A stretch of DNA of 64,000 nucleotides from Pegea sp. RAD2-039 (Eukaryota; Chordata; Thaliacea; Salpida; Salpidae): NCBI GenBank assembly GCA_034620365.1, contig JAQGEQ010000213.1, positions 620,001-684,000 of the forward strand. Reading direction: 5' to 3'. Numbering within the stretch: position 1 is the stretch's first letter; each line of letters begins with the position of its first letter. Positions 49,201 through 59,900 of this stretch are shown here, one piece after another. A program made the position numbers and the translations under genes. Under the pieces are notes generated by a model. That model was not told where the DNA came from. It saw only the letters and a program-made list of their open reading frames with translations, and did not search any database.

Positions 49201-50344
49201 TCCTCAGATTAGATGTGTTTATCTTCTTTAAAACTTCTCTTTTATTAATTTAAAAAGTTAAATATTTAGGTTATAAGAATATCAGATTGGCTTTCATGCT
49301 TTCAGCAAAGTTTTCCATTACCTTGGCATATTATGTTACAAAGTTATTAACAGCAGAGCTTCTACCTACAGTTTTCAGGTAAGTTAGTTTCAACAAAGTT
49401 TCATCAAAAGCTAACATAGATTGTTTAATACCGAAAATGCTTAAATAAAGTTTTAAATCAGACTCTGATAAGAATTATATTATTATTCTTAGTCGAACTC
49501 ACTGAATTGTTGAAAATATAGATTGAAACAAATTGATATCATTAGCATTTTTACAAGATAAATGAGGTGAAAAACATAAAAATAAATAAACATTTTGTCC
49601 TAAGATAGTACCAGTAATTATCTACAAAATTACTGATAGCTAAACTTTAGTAATTGATATAATATTTTTGACTTCTTTCTGCTTCAACATATTTTTCTAG
49701 AGCCAATGCATACTCATTACTGAATTCTGTTGGTAGAATTGGATCAGCTTCTTGTCAAATAATAATTTTTCTTCAAGTTTATAGTAAATGGATTCCAAAT
49801 ACGGTGTTTGGAATATTACGTATAAACAGTTTTAACTTTTTTCTCACTCAAGTATTTACAATATGGCCAAATAGTTTCCGTAGTAGATTTAGATACTTAC
49901 TTTCATAAAAATAATTTTATGTTTGTAAAAGTATATAATTTTTACTACACTTAAAAAAACTAAAATAGATATTTCAAATAACAAAATATTATTGAGTAAT
50001 AATCATCAACATCTGAATTTCAGTCTTTCTTTCTTCTTTTGCTTGTATGATTATTCCTGAAACAAAGAATTGCAAAGCAATGGAATCAATTGAAGAGGCG
50101 AAGTACTTTTATAAATACAAGAAGCAAATGTTTGTATTGTCTACGTTTGCAACTTTTCATTTTTTTAATTATGTTAAGCAAAAATTAAACTTTAAACAAC
50201 AACGATGTTAAGTAAGTAAATGAAACTTTTATTTAAAATAAATAGTAAATTTTTATAAAAATTCTTTTTATTAAAATTTTCTTTAGAGACTTGAAGGTTA
50301 AAGGAAACATTAACGAAGGATTTGAAATGGGCCCAGATGTATAA
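46191..50344 (+). CDS. SLC22-like organic ion transporter (MFS), about 15 exons (gene-level entry)
   Basis: The gene encodes a predicted plasma-membrane transporter of the major facilitator superfamily. SLC22 members move organic cations, anions or zwitterions such as carnitine. Exons joined with consistent phases give about 506 aa plus a missing N terminus, near the usual 530-570. Diagnostic features in order are: a large extracellular loop with six Cys and N-glycosylation sites (NES, NKT); FNMVCGDSF; GRLADRYGRK (loop 2-3 signature); LPESPRWL (after TM6); SLWLIVMECSVTRW (TM7); TAELLPTVFR (TM10-11 region); and IIPETKNCKAMESIEEAK (C-terminal signature). Substrate cannot be told from sequence. 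Introns are small (52-581 bp); two donors are GTTTGT. A retroelement tail sits in the intron before the LPESPRWL exon. No internal stops were found in the joined frame, so the gene looks intact from TM1's end onward. Confidence 0.88.
46403..46507 (+). CDS. SLC22-like exon: extracellular loop, first part
   Basis: The acceptor GAGTGCAG is followed by one base completing the Arg codon, then CEVSPLDEYVKNESKILDIT through NGCS, and donor AG|GTAACA (phase 2). It contains two of the loop cysteines and the glycosylation sequon NES. Confidence 0.78.
46573..46699 (+). CDS. SLC22-like exon: extracellular loop, second part
   Basis: A 65-bp intron precedes acceptor AATAATAG. The frame gives YGYDISNCNKTLECVD, PLIPCGNGYHYDKSIFTKTA and TTQ to donor CAA|GTAAAT (phase 0). 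C..G..YD.SIF.KT is the typical SLC22 motif before TM2. The open frame continuing upstream to ATG 46517 is intron read-through, not the start. Confidence 0.88.
46810..46913 (+). CDS. SLC22-like exon: TM2 and GRLADR
   Basis: The acceptor TTAACAG starts phase 0 with FNMVCGDSFFKTLSTSMYQM, continues through TM2 (GCLVGLQFFGRLAD) and ends with two bases of the Arg codon at donor AG|GTTCCC. The motif FN.VC matches the universal EFNLVC of the family. Confidence 0.93.
46966..47120 (+). CDS. SLC22-like exon: RYGRK, TM3 and TM4
   Basis: After a 52-bp intron the first base completes Arg, then YGRKTLFLVTYVGGLAFNIG, ASYSQTIASYSVCRLFTGVF and VNGASIVSYLH follow. Together with the previous exon it forms GRLADRYGRK, the MFS loop 2-3 signature. 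The donor is CATG|GTACTC (phase 1). Confidence 0.93.
47240..47359 (+). CDS. SLC22-like exon: TM5
   Basis: The acceptor TTTTTAAG leads to ALELASIGRRALFALICDLF, FPLGFMVFTLIAYLWRNWND. E..SIG.R matches the TM4-5 region of SLC22. The 3' boundary is tentative. A GTTTGG donor at 47360 leaves phase 1, which fits the next exon, but TM6 then comes out about five residues short. GTTAGA at 47365 leaves phase 0, which does not fit. Confidence 0.75.
47507..47590 (-). repeat. Solo 3' tail of retroelement family A in an SLC22 intron
   Basis: The plus strand reads CATTTATTATAATAAAGGC, then GAGGGTGCCTAAAAATAGCA and ACTCCCGCTAACACATATTC, matching the 19.8, 40.8 and 45.1 kb tails. It lacks any RT sequence on its right side. 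It lies between the TM5 and LPESPRWL exons and is antisense to the transporter. Confidence 0.75.
47665..47750 (+). CDS. SLC22-like exon: TM6 and PESPRWL
   Basis: After acceptor GATTGTAG two bases complete a codon, then SPFIFFIVFLPESPRWLFST and NKDHQGKL follow to donor CTG|GTTTGT (phase 0). ESPRWL is the hallmark sequence after TM6 in SLC22. Confidence 0.92.
47939..48031 (+). CDS. SLC22-like exon: central cytoplasmic loop
   Basis: The acceptor TTTTTAG starts at phase 0 with VAMKISKLNGIKLDEDIWTK and AEIVESTSESK, ending at donor AAG|GTTTGT. A...IAK.NG is the usual opening of the loop between TM6 and TM7. The minus-sense or alternative frame beyond the donor is intron. Confidence 0.9.
48194..48267 (+). 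CDS. SLC22-like exon: TM7
   Basis: The acceptor ATTTCAG gives KNSLWLIVMECSVTRWLIIS and LMVT plus two bases at donor TG|GTGAGA. It matches TM7, where R...L...WF is conserved. Confidence 0.9.
48660..48742 (+). CDS. SLC22-like exon: TM7-TM8
   Basis: The acceptor GTAATAG is followed by one base completing Trp, then FTVASAFFMVTLNADVLPGD and VFLNSIL, with donor A|GTTAGT (phase 1). WF..S plus L.GDVFLN is the typical TM7-TM8 link. Confidence 0.9.
48851..48985 (+). CDS. SLC22-like exon: TM8 and TM9
   Basis: The acceptor TATAATAG gives GLMEITSLLSTFVAAFYFKR, KTLLIGGQIFTGLFLLVSTI and SGEL, with donor G|GTAAGT (phase 1). The E in LMEI matches the conserved VEIP of TM8. KRKTLL corresponds to the GRR loop 8-9 motif, although the Gly is replaced by Phe-Lys. 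Confidence 0.9.
49270..49378 (+). CDS. SLC22-like exon: TM10 and ELLPT
   Basis: The acceptor ATATTTAG completes Gly, then YKNIRLAFMLSAKFSITLAY and YVTKLLTAELLPTVF follow, with donor AG|GTAAGT (phase 2). TAELLPTV.R is the conserved TM10-11 sequence (usually TSELYPTVIR). Confidence 0.93.
49701..49819 (+). CDS. SLC22-like exon: TM11
   Basis: The acceptor TTTTCTAG completes Arg, then ANAYSLLNSVGRIGSASCQI, IIFLQVYSKWIPNTVFGILR-like sequence follows to donor C|GTATAA (phase 1). S..GRIGS matches the family. The frame beyond 49,819 remains open for a while but loses similarity, so the donor is preferred. Confidence 0.88.
50024..50129 (+). CDS. SLC22-like exon: TM12 and PETK
   Basis: The acceptor GAATTTCAG gives FLSSFACMIIPETKNCKAME then SIEEAKYFYKYKKQ and two bases before donor AT|GTTTGT (phase 2). 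PETK...M.SIEE is the C-terminal SLC22 signature. Without splicing, the frame reads through 27 further codons to TAA 50209-50211. Confidence 0.85.
50287..50344 (+). CDS. SLC22-like last exon: cytoplasmic C terminus
   Basis: The acceptor TTTCTTTAG adds one base, then DLKVKGNINEGFEMGPDV and TAA 50342-50344. The phase fits donor 50130 and not the strong GTAAGT at 50212. The tail is hydrophilic, as expected for the cytosolic end. No family motif lies here, so this exon rests on splice phase and composition. Confidence 0.62.
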
Positions 50345-52555
50345 AAAGTGTCTTTACCAAAGAAGTTGTCCTATACTAATAGTTTGTTGTTATATAAATA
50401 ATTACAAATAATTGAGACATATGTAAAATATGTAAATATTCAGTTTTATTTGTATATAGTAGAAATATATGTCATAGCTTTTGGGATTTAGTTTTTTTTT
50501 TGTTAAGTTGTTTTTCTTAAACTATATTTCAAATTATATTTCAATATATTGAAAATTGCTTTTCGTAAGTTTTAATGTTTTTAAGATAGTAATTATCTCT
50601 CTATTTTGTTCTAAATTTGTAATAACATTTTAACATATTTAAATTATTAGTTTTCAAGTTACTACTTTAAAAATGATATATTCGACAAACAATAAATACA
50701 TAAGTAATTAAAAGTATTCAATAAGCTTAACGTAAAAGATGATCAATTTAATGATAAGAAACAGAAGCTGTAAAAAGTTTGAGTTAGCAATTTAGATTAC
50801 TTCTAATTTTAAAAAGATGAAATCTGCAAATCATTCATTTTTAAGAAATTTAAATCGATATTCTTATTTCTAGTAAAACTTAATTATACTTCTTATTAAT
50901 TTCCTAATGATCAAAAAATGAGAATCAAAAATAGAGTAAGATGGTATTTTTTGGCAAGACTTTTTTAATTTTAGCTTTACCTTAGAGATCTCTGTCAATG
51001 ATTCGCATCATCACATAAATTAAACCAGATTTTATTTTCTATGATATAACATTTTATATAGAAAATTGATCAGTTTTAGCTTAGATGTCTTTAAGAAGTA
51101 AAAATTTAAGTAAGAAATATCCAGATGTATAATGAAGCAAAATCAGGAACAAGCATTCAGTTCTTTGATATTTTGATTCTTTTAAGTAAATAAAACATCA
51201 TTAGATGAACCAGTTAATCAAGACACGGGAATGTTGAAGATACACACATTGAAAGATTTAGAGTTCCTTACTCAGGTTTTAGCTTAGAATTTCATAACTG
51301 AAGAGTTGTTTGTAGATAAAACCTTTAATTTGTCTTATTTAGAGAAATTTGGTTGCAAAAAAGTTTATCGATGCTCGGTGACACTAATATCTTCGAACGC
51401 TATTTCACAATCTTTTTTAATTACTCTTATAATTATAATACTTTATAATTGGTTTAATTAAATGCTTTATACTGCAGTCAGTTTCTTCAACTTCTTCACT
51501 TATTTTCTCATTTTGTATTTTTATTCATAACTTACATTAAATTATATCTATGCAGTGTTTCTATGTTTCCTATGATTCAATTTAGATTTTAGTGATTTAG
51601 AAATTATTATTATTTTAGGTAGCCTGTAAGTTTACATTTACATTTTGAATACCTAAATTCTAGATTTGTTATGTCATTAAAAGTTGGCATTTTTAAAAAT
51701 TTTCAAATAAGAGAATACCGAATTTTTTCAATTTAAAATAACTTTTTCTTGTTTTGAAGTTCGATTTCAATATAATACATCTAATACAAAAACTTAAATA
51801 ACATTAATACGAACAATTTTAATTCAAGTTTAAGGAAAAAAGTAGTGTAAATACAACCGAAATTTGTGACTAGTAGCCAAGCTCATATCAAGTGATATAA
51901 GGTTAGATAAGCTTTCGTTCATTAATAGTATCTTACAAAGCCTTTTTTAAGGATCAAGAAGTAATCATAAGGTTACGTTTTTATATCAAAATAATTAGCT
52001 GGTGACAGATACATTTTGATTGGTGTAGCTTACTGAAAGGCGTTGATAAATTTAAGAGTTCAACGGTTATATTCCTGATTTAGTACTAATTTTCATCGTT
52101 TAAATTTGAAGGAAATGTTTTAATGAGTATTTACTTTCTCTGCGATGATTCATTAGTAATTAATTGTATAAAAACAAAGTCTACTGCATTTAAAAGCCAT
52201 TCGTATTTGCAATAGTGAATCTTAGTACAAAATCAAAAATGGGAGGTTTTAAATCTTTATTTATAATTTAATTCTATGTAAGCTTCGACCATACTTCAAA
52301 ACTATAACTAGGGCTAAGACATTTTTCTGCTATCCTATCAATAATATATAAGTTGTTGTACAAAGAAGTATCTATGATTGTGCTTGTCTTAAAGTCTGGT
52401 AATAATATTTCTATAAGAAATTAACTGGTTTGAATGCTAAAGAAAATAAAAAAAGTATGAACCACTCTGTACCTCGAGTTTTACAATTCTTGACTGACGA
52501 ATAAATCTTACCATTAATAATAAAGCGGTTACATAGAAAGCTACAACTTTCCACA
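50345..52555. other. Downstream of the SLC22-like gene, no recognised gene
   Basis: AT-rich sequence that should begin with the transporter's 3' UTR (an AATAAA lies near 50,691). No exon, RNA gene or clear mobile element was found. A GACACTAATAT motif at about 51,380 also occurs at about 48,605. Confidence 0.55.
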
Positions 52556-53908
52556 ATTAGTAATGTGTGTCTTCTGAGTAGATATAACTTGATAGAAGGA
52601 CTAATGGAAAAGGAATCATCAAACTGAAAGTCAATTAAATTGTGGATAATTCTAAAAATATGAATTATGTCGTATTTAATCCGTCGAATTTCCAAAGTAC
52701 TTAAATCGAAAAAACTGAGACGATGTTTATAACTATCATATTTGATATTAATGTTCCTGCATATCAACCTCGTAAATGTGGCCTCAGACACAGACTGGAT
52801 TTTTTATATAACCAACTTGATATGGCATCCATATACTAACATTGTATTCAAGAGTTGGACGTACTTACAATTTGATAAAAAATATGGATACTTAGAATCA
52901 AAGGTTTTTATAATAAGGTTGACAAGTTTGATTGATCTTGTAAAGATTTTGGAAATATAGTTGTGCCATTTAAAGTTAGATGATAGGATAATGCCAAGGT
53001 CTAGGACCGAAGATACTCGTTGAATAATAAATACATTGATGGAATATTGGTTTAAAAAAGTTGTACCTGCTTTACGGGAAAAAGTTATAAGTTCAGACTT
53101 TGTTGGCTGGACCTTGAGCTGCCAATTCGTAGACCAGTTTTCTACAGTGTGTAATGCAGCTTGAAGTTTTGAAGGATTGCAAGATAATAGCTGGATATCA
53201 TCTACATACACAATCACACTGACATCATCTACTGCTACTAGTCTTCTGATGATGTCTTTAATGAAAATCAAAAAGATAAGGGATCCAGAACAGAACCCTG
53301 AGGAACATCACTGGTGGTTTGACTAGGAGTAGATAAAGATCTTTCAATATGAGTTTGTTGGGTTCTACCTGATAAGCAATCTTCAATCCACTGTAAGATA
53401 AAGCTGTTGATTTTTAACTTTTGTAAAACAATAATGAGCTTGTTGTGTGGGACAGAATCGAACGCTTTAGCAAAATCGAGATATATGATGTCACAGGGAG
53501 TGTTACTTTCATAATAGGCTGTAAGCTCATTAAGAAAAGTGAGATGTTGAGTCAGGGAAGATCTCCGTTTCACAAAGCCATGCTGGACATCAGATATTAG
53601 ATGGTGCTCCATCTAATGACTGGTCATATGATCGTGAATGATATCTTCTTCAGTTCTGCAGATAACTGAAGTCAGCGAAACGGGTCTGTAGTTAAATGCA
53701 GAGTTTCTGAAACCCTTTTTGTAAATATGAGTAATGAAAGCTTTCTATTAAATTTGTGGAACTCTTACTCGCCTCAGAGTCATGCTAAAGAATATAGCGA
53801 TAAAGAGGAAGTAGTTTTTCTTAAAAATAAAGCAGAGATCTGATCAGGGTTGTCGGAAACTGATAATTTTAAAGAAGAAATTGCCTTAGTTACTATATCG
53901 ACCATTAT
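52556..53908 (-). mobile_element. Non-LTR retrotransposon, family A copy 3 (both ends missing)
   Basis: Three overlapping but frame-shifted minus-strand blocks carry the RT. HGFVKRRSSLTQHLTFLNE, LDFAKAFDSVPHNKLI and SDVPQGSVL lie at 53,612-53,268. YVDDIQLLS, with Ala to Val before the catalytic Asp pair, and QPTKSELITFSRKAG lie at 53,271-52,804. A C-terminal part (HRLSFFDLSTLEIRRIKYDI), typical of CR1/jockey-type elements, lies at 52,791-52,411. Frame shifts near 53,270 and 52,800 break the ORF. Unlike copies 1 and 2, the 3' tail is absent: similarity to the other copies ends at about 52,556. Confidence 0.83.
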
Positions 53909-56670
53909 GTCAAAATTTATCATCTCAGAGAAATTGTAAGAATGTTTACAACTAACAGGGCAACTACAGGTTCTCTTTTTGTTTGTATTTTTTACTTTTG
54001 TTTAAAGATCTTGAACAAGATTTCCCGTATAAGACAAGACCTTGTTATATATCTTTATTTCTTAAATACTAAAAGATTTATTAGAATTTATTAGCATTTG
54101 TTAGAAGATCCCCAATTTTTACAGTTAGATTTTTACTGCCTAAGTAAGGCATCAGCTTATTTCCTTTACTTTTGTAATTACTAAATAATGCCTTTGTTAA
54201 CATTCTATTTTGATTGCTTTAAGCACAACTAAACGTATTTTAAGTTTGGATTTATGCTGTTCCAACTGAAGCTTTTTATTTAGCATCAAATGTTGTTTAG
54301 ACTCTACAAAATTAAATCTTAGATAGGCCCTCAAGAAATTGGATTTTGTATGTATCTAGAGAACTTTCAAGCTGTTACGCAATTAATCGTTTACATAAAC
54401 TGTTGGCACTGCAATTTCTGCTTCTTCTTCGCTTTCTTCAAAGTACTATTTTCTTTATCTAAATAGAAATGTTGAAACTTAGAAAGCCTTGCTTATATTA
54501 TTCCAGAAATATTTTAAATTAAAGTTCGGTATATATTTCAAACTTTTATCTTAAAAAATGAAAAAAACCTTGAAATTGAAAAGGCAACTATAAAACCCAA
54601 CTTTTTAAGTTGCGTTGACTTTAGCAATCTAAGTGGACTGTAACTCACATTACTGCCAGATAAAAGTAATTAAAGCATAAAATCATTTTTACCAGTTACT
54701 TCTTGTTAGGTAACTAATAAAAGAGTTTTAATGTCACTTTTAACTCTTATTTTACTACTTGGTTTTGGATATTAGTGCGAATAATAATATGTCTAGTTAT
54801 TTTCAACATTTATGAAATGTTGTAACTTGATTTATCCTACGACCTAAAAATTTTCTGAAAACTAGCAGCTGAAAATCATCATGTGCACTATTTTTATCCA
54901 CTATAAAACATTAATTTAATTACCTAAATTTCTTATCTTAGTAATCTAAGACTATTTGTCTGCCAATTGAAACTTACTTAATTTTGAACAAGCAAAGAAA
55001 TAAACAAATTTTCTACCCCATCACATTTCAAGATACCTATCTGGCAGATAACACAAAAAAATCAACATTAAAAATGATTTCTATTTTTATTTTTCTGCAT
55101 GTAAATAATGAACAAATTAGCGATGAAACCAAAATTTATACTTTCATATTAATTTTCAATCTTCCTTGTAAATCAAAAATCGAAGCCTTGGTTTTCTAAA
55201 TGAATAGAATAAATTTTTTAATAAATTAAAGTAGTGTTGATATACAAAGAAGAATTTAATTTTTTAAATTTTTTTACTCGATGCTTATTGCTTTAAATAA
55301 TTTATAAACAAGTAGTAGCGAGCAGAAAAGAAATTATTCAGTTTCTGATCGATCGCATGTTTTGTAATCTGTGTTTTTCACTACTAGTATGAAGTACGAG
55401 TTTATTGTTTCCGTCGACTAATAAAACTATGGTTAAAACTTTTTTAATTCAAAAACAATAAGAACTAAATTCAATATTTAGCTATTTTATAAAGTTTGTT
55501 TAAACTTGAATTGAACATTAAAATGAATTTTTCAAATTTTTAAAACTCATTTTTCATAATTTTTATAAAACCATATAATTACTTTGCTGTACTTTTTTAT
55601 TAGCAGGCGAATTTTTTGCACTTTAGTCTACTAAGCGCTGTATTTGTATGCAAGAGAAGTTTTTCTTGGTCTATGGTTTATTTGCCAAAAGTTTTAAAGC
55701 TTTGTGTTTGGAAAAGCAATACAACATTAAATTTATATGCTGACAACCCTGGTTCCAGCACTTGTTTAGTAAAAAAGTTTAAAAAAAATATAGATTGATC
55801 CTGGACTCGTTGGAAAGATAAACTGGACTGCAAATAAACTATTTCTTGCTTTTGAGTGAAATTGTCTTTTTTCTTTGATGAAGTCCGTATTGAAAAGCAA
55901 ATCGTTATAATGTAAAAAAAAAGAATATTTTATTTGTTGTCAATGAGCTGCTTGTCATTATTTCTGAAAAAAAAAGGTTTTTTCTAAGTATTGCTAATAG
56001 ATGCGTTGTTTGTAATTTCTAAAGCTCTTATAATATTTTTTTCGTGAGTCTTACAAATATTTTCATTCGAATTTGAAGGCAGCTGTTTAAAGCAGATACT
56101 TTTTTTCAGTTCAAATTTCTTGAGCGTTTCTTAAACTAGCTAATAAGACCTATAACTATTAAGCATCCAACTATTAAGACTTTATATACCAGCTTCAAAA
56201 CCAGTTCAATCAGTAAATCATAAATGGTAATTTTAAAGTTTGTTTTATTGAGTTATTTAGTTTGTTCCATTACATTTTTGAATAGCATAAATATCTGTTT
56301 TATAAAATATATATTTACAGTTATATTATATATTTTTTATAAAACATTAAAATAATATTAAAAATCATTAGATTTTAATTAATTTCTAAGTTGATTAATA
56401 ATTGTTTCATTAATTTACTTATAATAATTTGATAAATCGATTTTCTTCTAAAAATTTATGTTTAATTCAGTAATTTATAGACGGTAGAAATAAATTAAAT
56501 TATCTTTTATTTAAACACTTTTTTGGAAAGTGTAATTTTTAAAAGTATTATTCAAGTTTCAGCAATTACTAATGATACTAACTCATTATTAAAGGTTTAT
56601 TTTATTATAAATTGCGCACAACAAGAGCAAGTAACAATGAACAACCCAACAGTAAGCACTCGGAAAGAAC
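53909..56670. other. AT-rich stretch, no recognised gene
   Basis: Open stretches at 54,984-55,199 and 55,616-55,798 (plus) are short, lack splice context and show no domain. Nothing else supported. Confidence 0.5.
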
Positions 56671-56678
56671 TATAATGA

Positions 56679-56948
56679 AGTAGGGTGGAAATAACTACCC
56701 TACTAATGACAGTTACGTTTGCAGTAAAATCATCTTCTGTTATAAAATTTAAATATACCACACAAGGCTAATAAAATTTTGTACAATTTTATGCATTAAA
56801 AAATGGTTTATGAGGTTTTTTTGGTCAAATTAAATAAATTTAACTTTAATATTTGATTTGATAAAAAATATTCAAAATAACTCGTAGCAAAAGTCATTTT
56901 TGATGTGTGTCAGTAAGTAAAAACCAAGTAGGGGTAGCTCTAACCCTA
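56679..56948. repeat. Pair of TAGGG/CCCTA palindromes, possible decayed DNA transposon or foldback element
   Basis: AGTAGGGT (56679-56686) pairs perfectly with ACCCTACT (56697-56704) around a ten-base spacer. About 245 bp downstream, TAGGG (56929-56933) and CCCTA (56944-56948) form a second, weaker palindrome with a related sequence (AAGTAGGG in both). Two related palindromes at this spacing could be the ends of a small non-autonomous element. No target-site duplication or transposase was identified. Confidence 0.3.
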
Positions 56949-56959
56949 TCCTTCATCAA

Positions 56960-59900
56960 ACAATTTATTGATTTCAAAAGATTAATAAGAAAAACTTTTG
57001 TTGAAGATTCTTTCATTAGTTTAATGATTCTATTTAAAAAAACTTAAAATATCCTTGAAACTCAAAAATACAAAACTAGAAGTAGAGAATCTAATATGTA
57101 AAATAGTTATTTTTATAAAAACTTAATATAGACAAGCTGTTCTTACTAAAATAGATAAAAAAACATTTTTTACTGGAATAGTTAATGTTACTAAACCATA
57201 TTTCATTGCATTAAAGGTTTTTGCAAATATTTGTCAAAATGAAAGTATTAAAATTTTGATTAATTTTAAATAATGATTTTAAAGTAACCATTAATCAGAT
57301 AAAAATGATGTATTTTATCAGAACTTTCTTTTTTTAGTGTTAATAAAATATTGAAATAATTTAGTAGGAATAATTGTGAATATCAAAACACTTTCAACAC
57401 ATTTTATGAAAAGTGTAAACCTTAAATCAAATAAAATGATTTAACATAGGATTATGTATATTTCTATTTTTGGGTCATTTCTATGTAGAGTCATGCCGGC
57501 ACTTTTTTTATAAATTTATTATTCAGTTGAATTTTTAAATATTTTTAAATATACTTTGATAAGCAGCTGTTTGATAGAAGGTTTATTTAATAAAATAGAA
57601 AACATAAAAGTCTAAATTTAATTTGTACTGAGAGATGTGAGTTTACTGAAAAATTTATGACAAATAAAAGACTATAATTGTGAGAGAAAAACATTGTTTG
57701 CAAGAAACTAACCTGATAAACTATAATAAAAAGTGTTTTCACAAATTTATTAAAAATATTTTTGTAGATAATAAACCTTACACCATGAGCCAAGTTTTTA
57801 CTTTATTTTCAAATCAGTAGAAGCTGCTTCAGCATCACCAACTCAGCACCATCATGAAATATTAATGAAGAAGAAAAGTAGATGCAAGTTGAATGTAGCG
57901 AGAGCTTTGAAGCTAAAGACTGCGTCAGTAACATCGCTGCTAATGTTTCGATCAAATGTAAACAACAGCTGCAAGTTTGATTTCAAAATTCATGCAGAAG
58001 GAATTATAAAGAATATTTTACCAGTACGATAGTCAACTATTTATATTTTTGAGTTGTAGTTAGAGAAGCGTGCGTAATATTTATAATTAAAGGTTTAAAT
58101 TGAACTTTAACGTTTAAATTAGGTTTAATTAAATTTTTAAAGCTTCAAATTAAAGAAAAGACTAAGAAACTTTTGTACTAGCTTTGTTTACAACTTATCT
58201 TGAAATATTTTAAAAGCGTTTGGAATACTCAGTTAGTTGAGTTTTATAAATGTTATTTTTAAGATTAAATAAAACATCAAAAAAATGAAGAATAAATAAC
58301 TGAGCTATTTAAAACTGTTGAGAATTTCCTCATCCATAGACAATTTATGTTACGGTTATAGCAATTAAAAATAAGTGTTAGAATTATTTATATGATAACA
58401 TAATATTTTTAATAGTAAATAAATTAACTAAGTTTCAATAAACAAGAAAAATTCAATACTTTAGACATATACATTAGAACATAATTATCATAATTAAAAC
58501 ATTCAAATTAAATGTAGATAATAAAAAAACTATCAAGTTCAATTAACTAGATAATAAGAACTAGGTTTCACTGAAGTAAAATTTGAAATTAAATAGAAAT
58601 TATTCAAATAAGTAAATCACATTGTTGAAATAATAATAATTGAGTAAAATTTGACTAATTAACAGTTGTTGCAACTAAACTTGATGTCTTAAAGACCTGC
58701 TTTTATAACCAGCAGAGAAATACAGAGAAAACTGTAAAATAATAACACATTAGTAAAGATTTTATCAAAAACAAATTTTTTTGATTTTCTATAATAATTG
58801 AATTTTTTTTCTTTTTTGATGCAGAAAGAAGTTGATAAAAGAATTTTACAAATTACAAAACAAACGTACCCTAGAGAATAGAGCAGATAAAATGCAACGA
58901 AAAGTTAATTTTAGAATGTAGTCATTTGGTTGGAATTTTATTTCAAGATTTTTGTTTCAGGTATGCTATAGAAAGTCTATTCTTATAAAAAATATCTAAA
59001 CTTATTTAATTCTACTAAGTAGATTACCTAGCTGGCTTCTACCAGCATTTTGAACTAAACACTATTAATAGTTGTCATTGATCGACACTAATCAACAGAT
59101 GGCTTCATCTTTACAGTAGATTTATACTTTTATATATTATGGGAAATTAATGCTAAAAAATATTACATAAATAGAAAACAAACACTTTATAAGTTTGAAT
59201 GTATTAACTTGTTTATTTTGTGTTACTTTTTAATGTTAAAATATAGATTGAATAAATTATTAATTTTCTGGGAGTTTACATATATCAAAAGTCTGATTAA
59301 TCTGTCAATAGACCAATGATTTTATAGAAAAGCAAATAAGATCAGCTAAAACGTAAAGAGCTTGAGCTAACTGCTCCTAAAATCAGAAAATTGTTTTATT
59401 TTCTTATCAAAAACTGTTAATAACATCAATTATTGCTTGATAACAACAAATCAACACAACAAAAAGTGAATTTGTTAAATGAATTAAATTTTATTCCTTA
59501 GGCTGCAAACATATTTATTCAAAAAAAAAGCTTAGTTTCCCTTTTATAGAAACAAAACTTTCATTTCAATTTTCCGTTAAATTTATCAACAATTATGATG
59601 TTTCAGTAATTTTTCACTTTTTTTTGCTTGATATCAAAGCGTCTAAACTTGTAGCTAACTAATCTGGTTTCAAATTACAATTCTTAGTAACTTCCTTATT
59701 GTGAGTCTTATTATTAATTTACTGAAATAATTTAACTAAAGTGAATTATAACTATTAAAACTCTAACTTATTTCTACTTTATTTGATTAAAAAATCAAAT
59801 ATGTTAGTTAAACAGCTTAACAAAGGTTTACAAAATAAATAAAATAAACAAACAAATTTTATAATCTGTAATAAGCTGAAAAATGAATTCCTCTAACATA

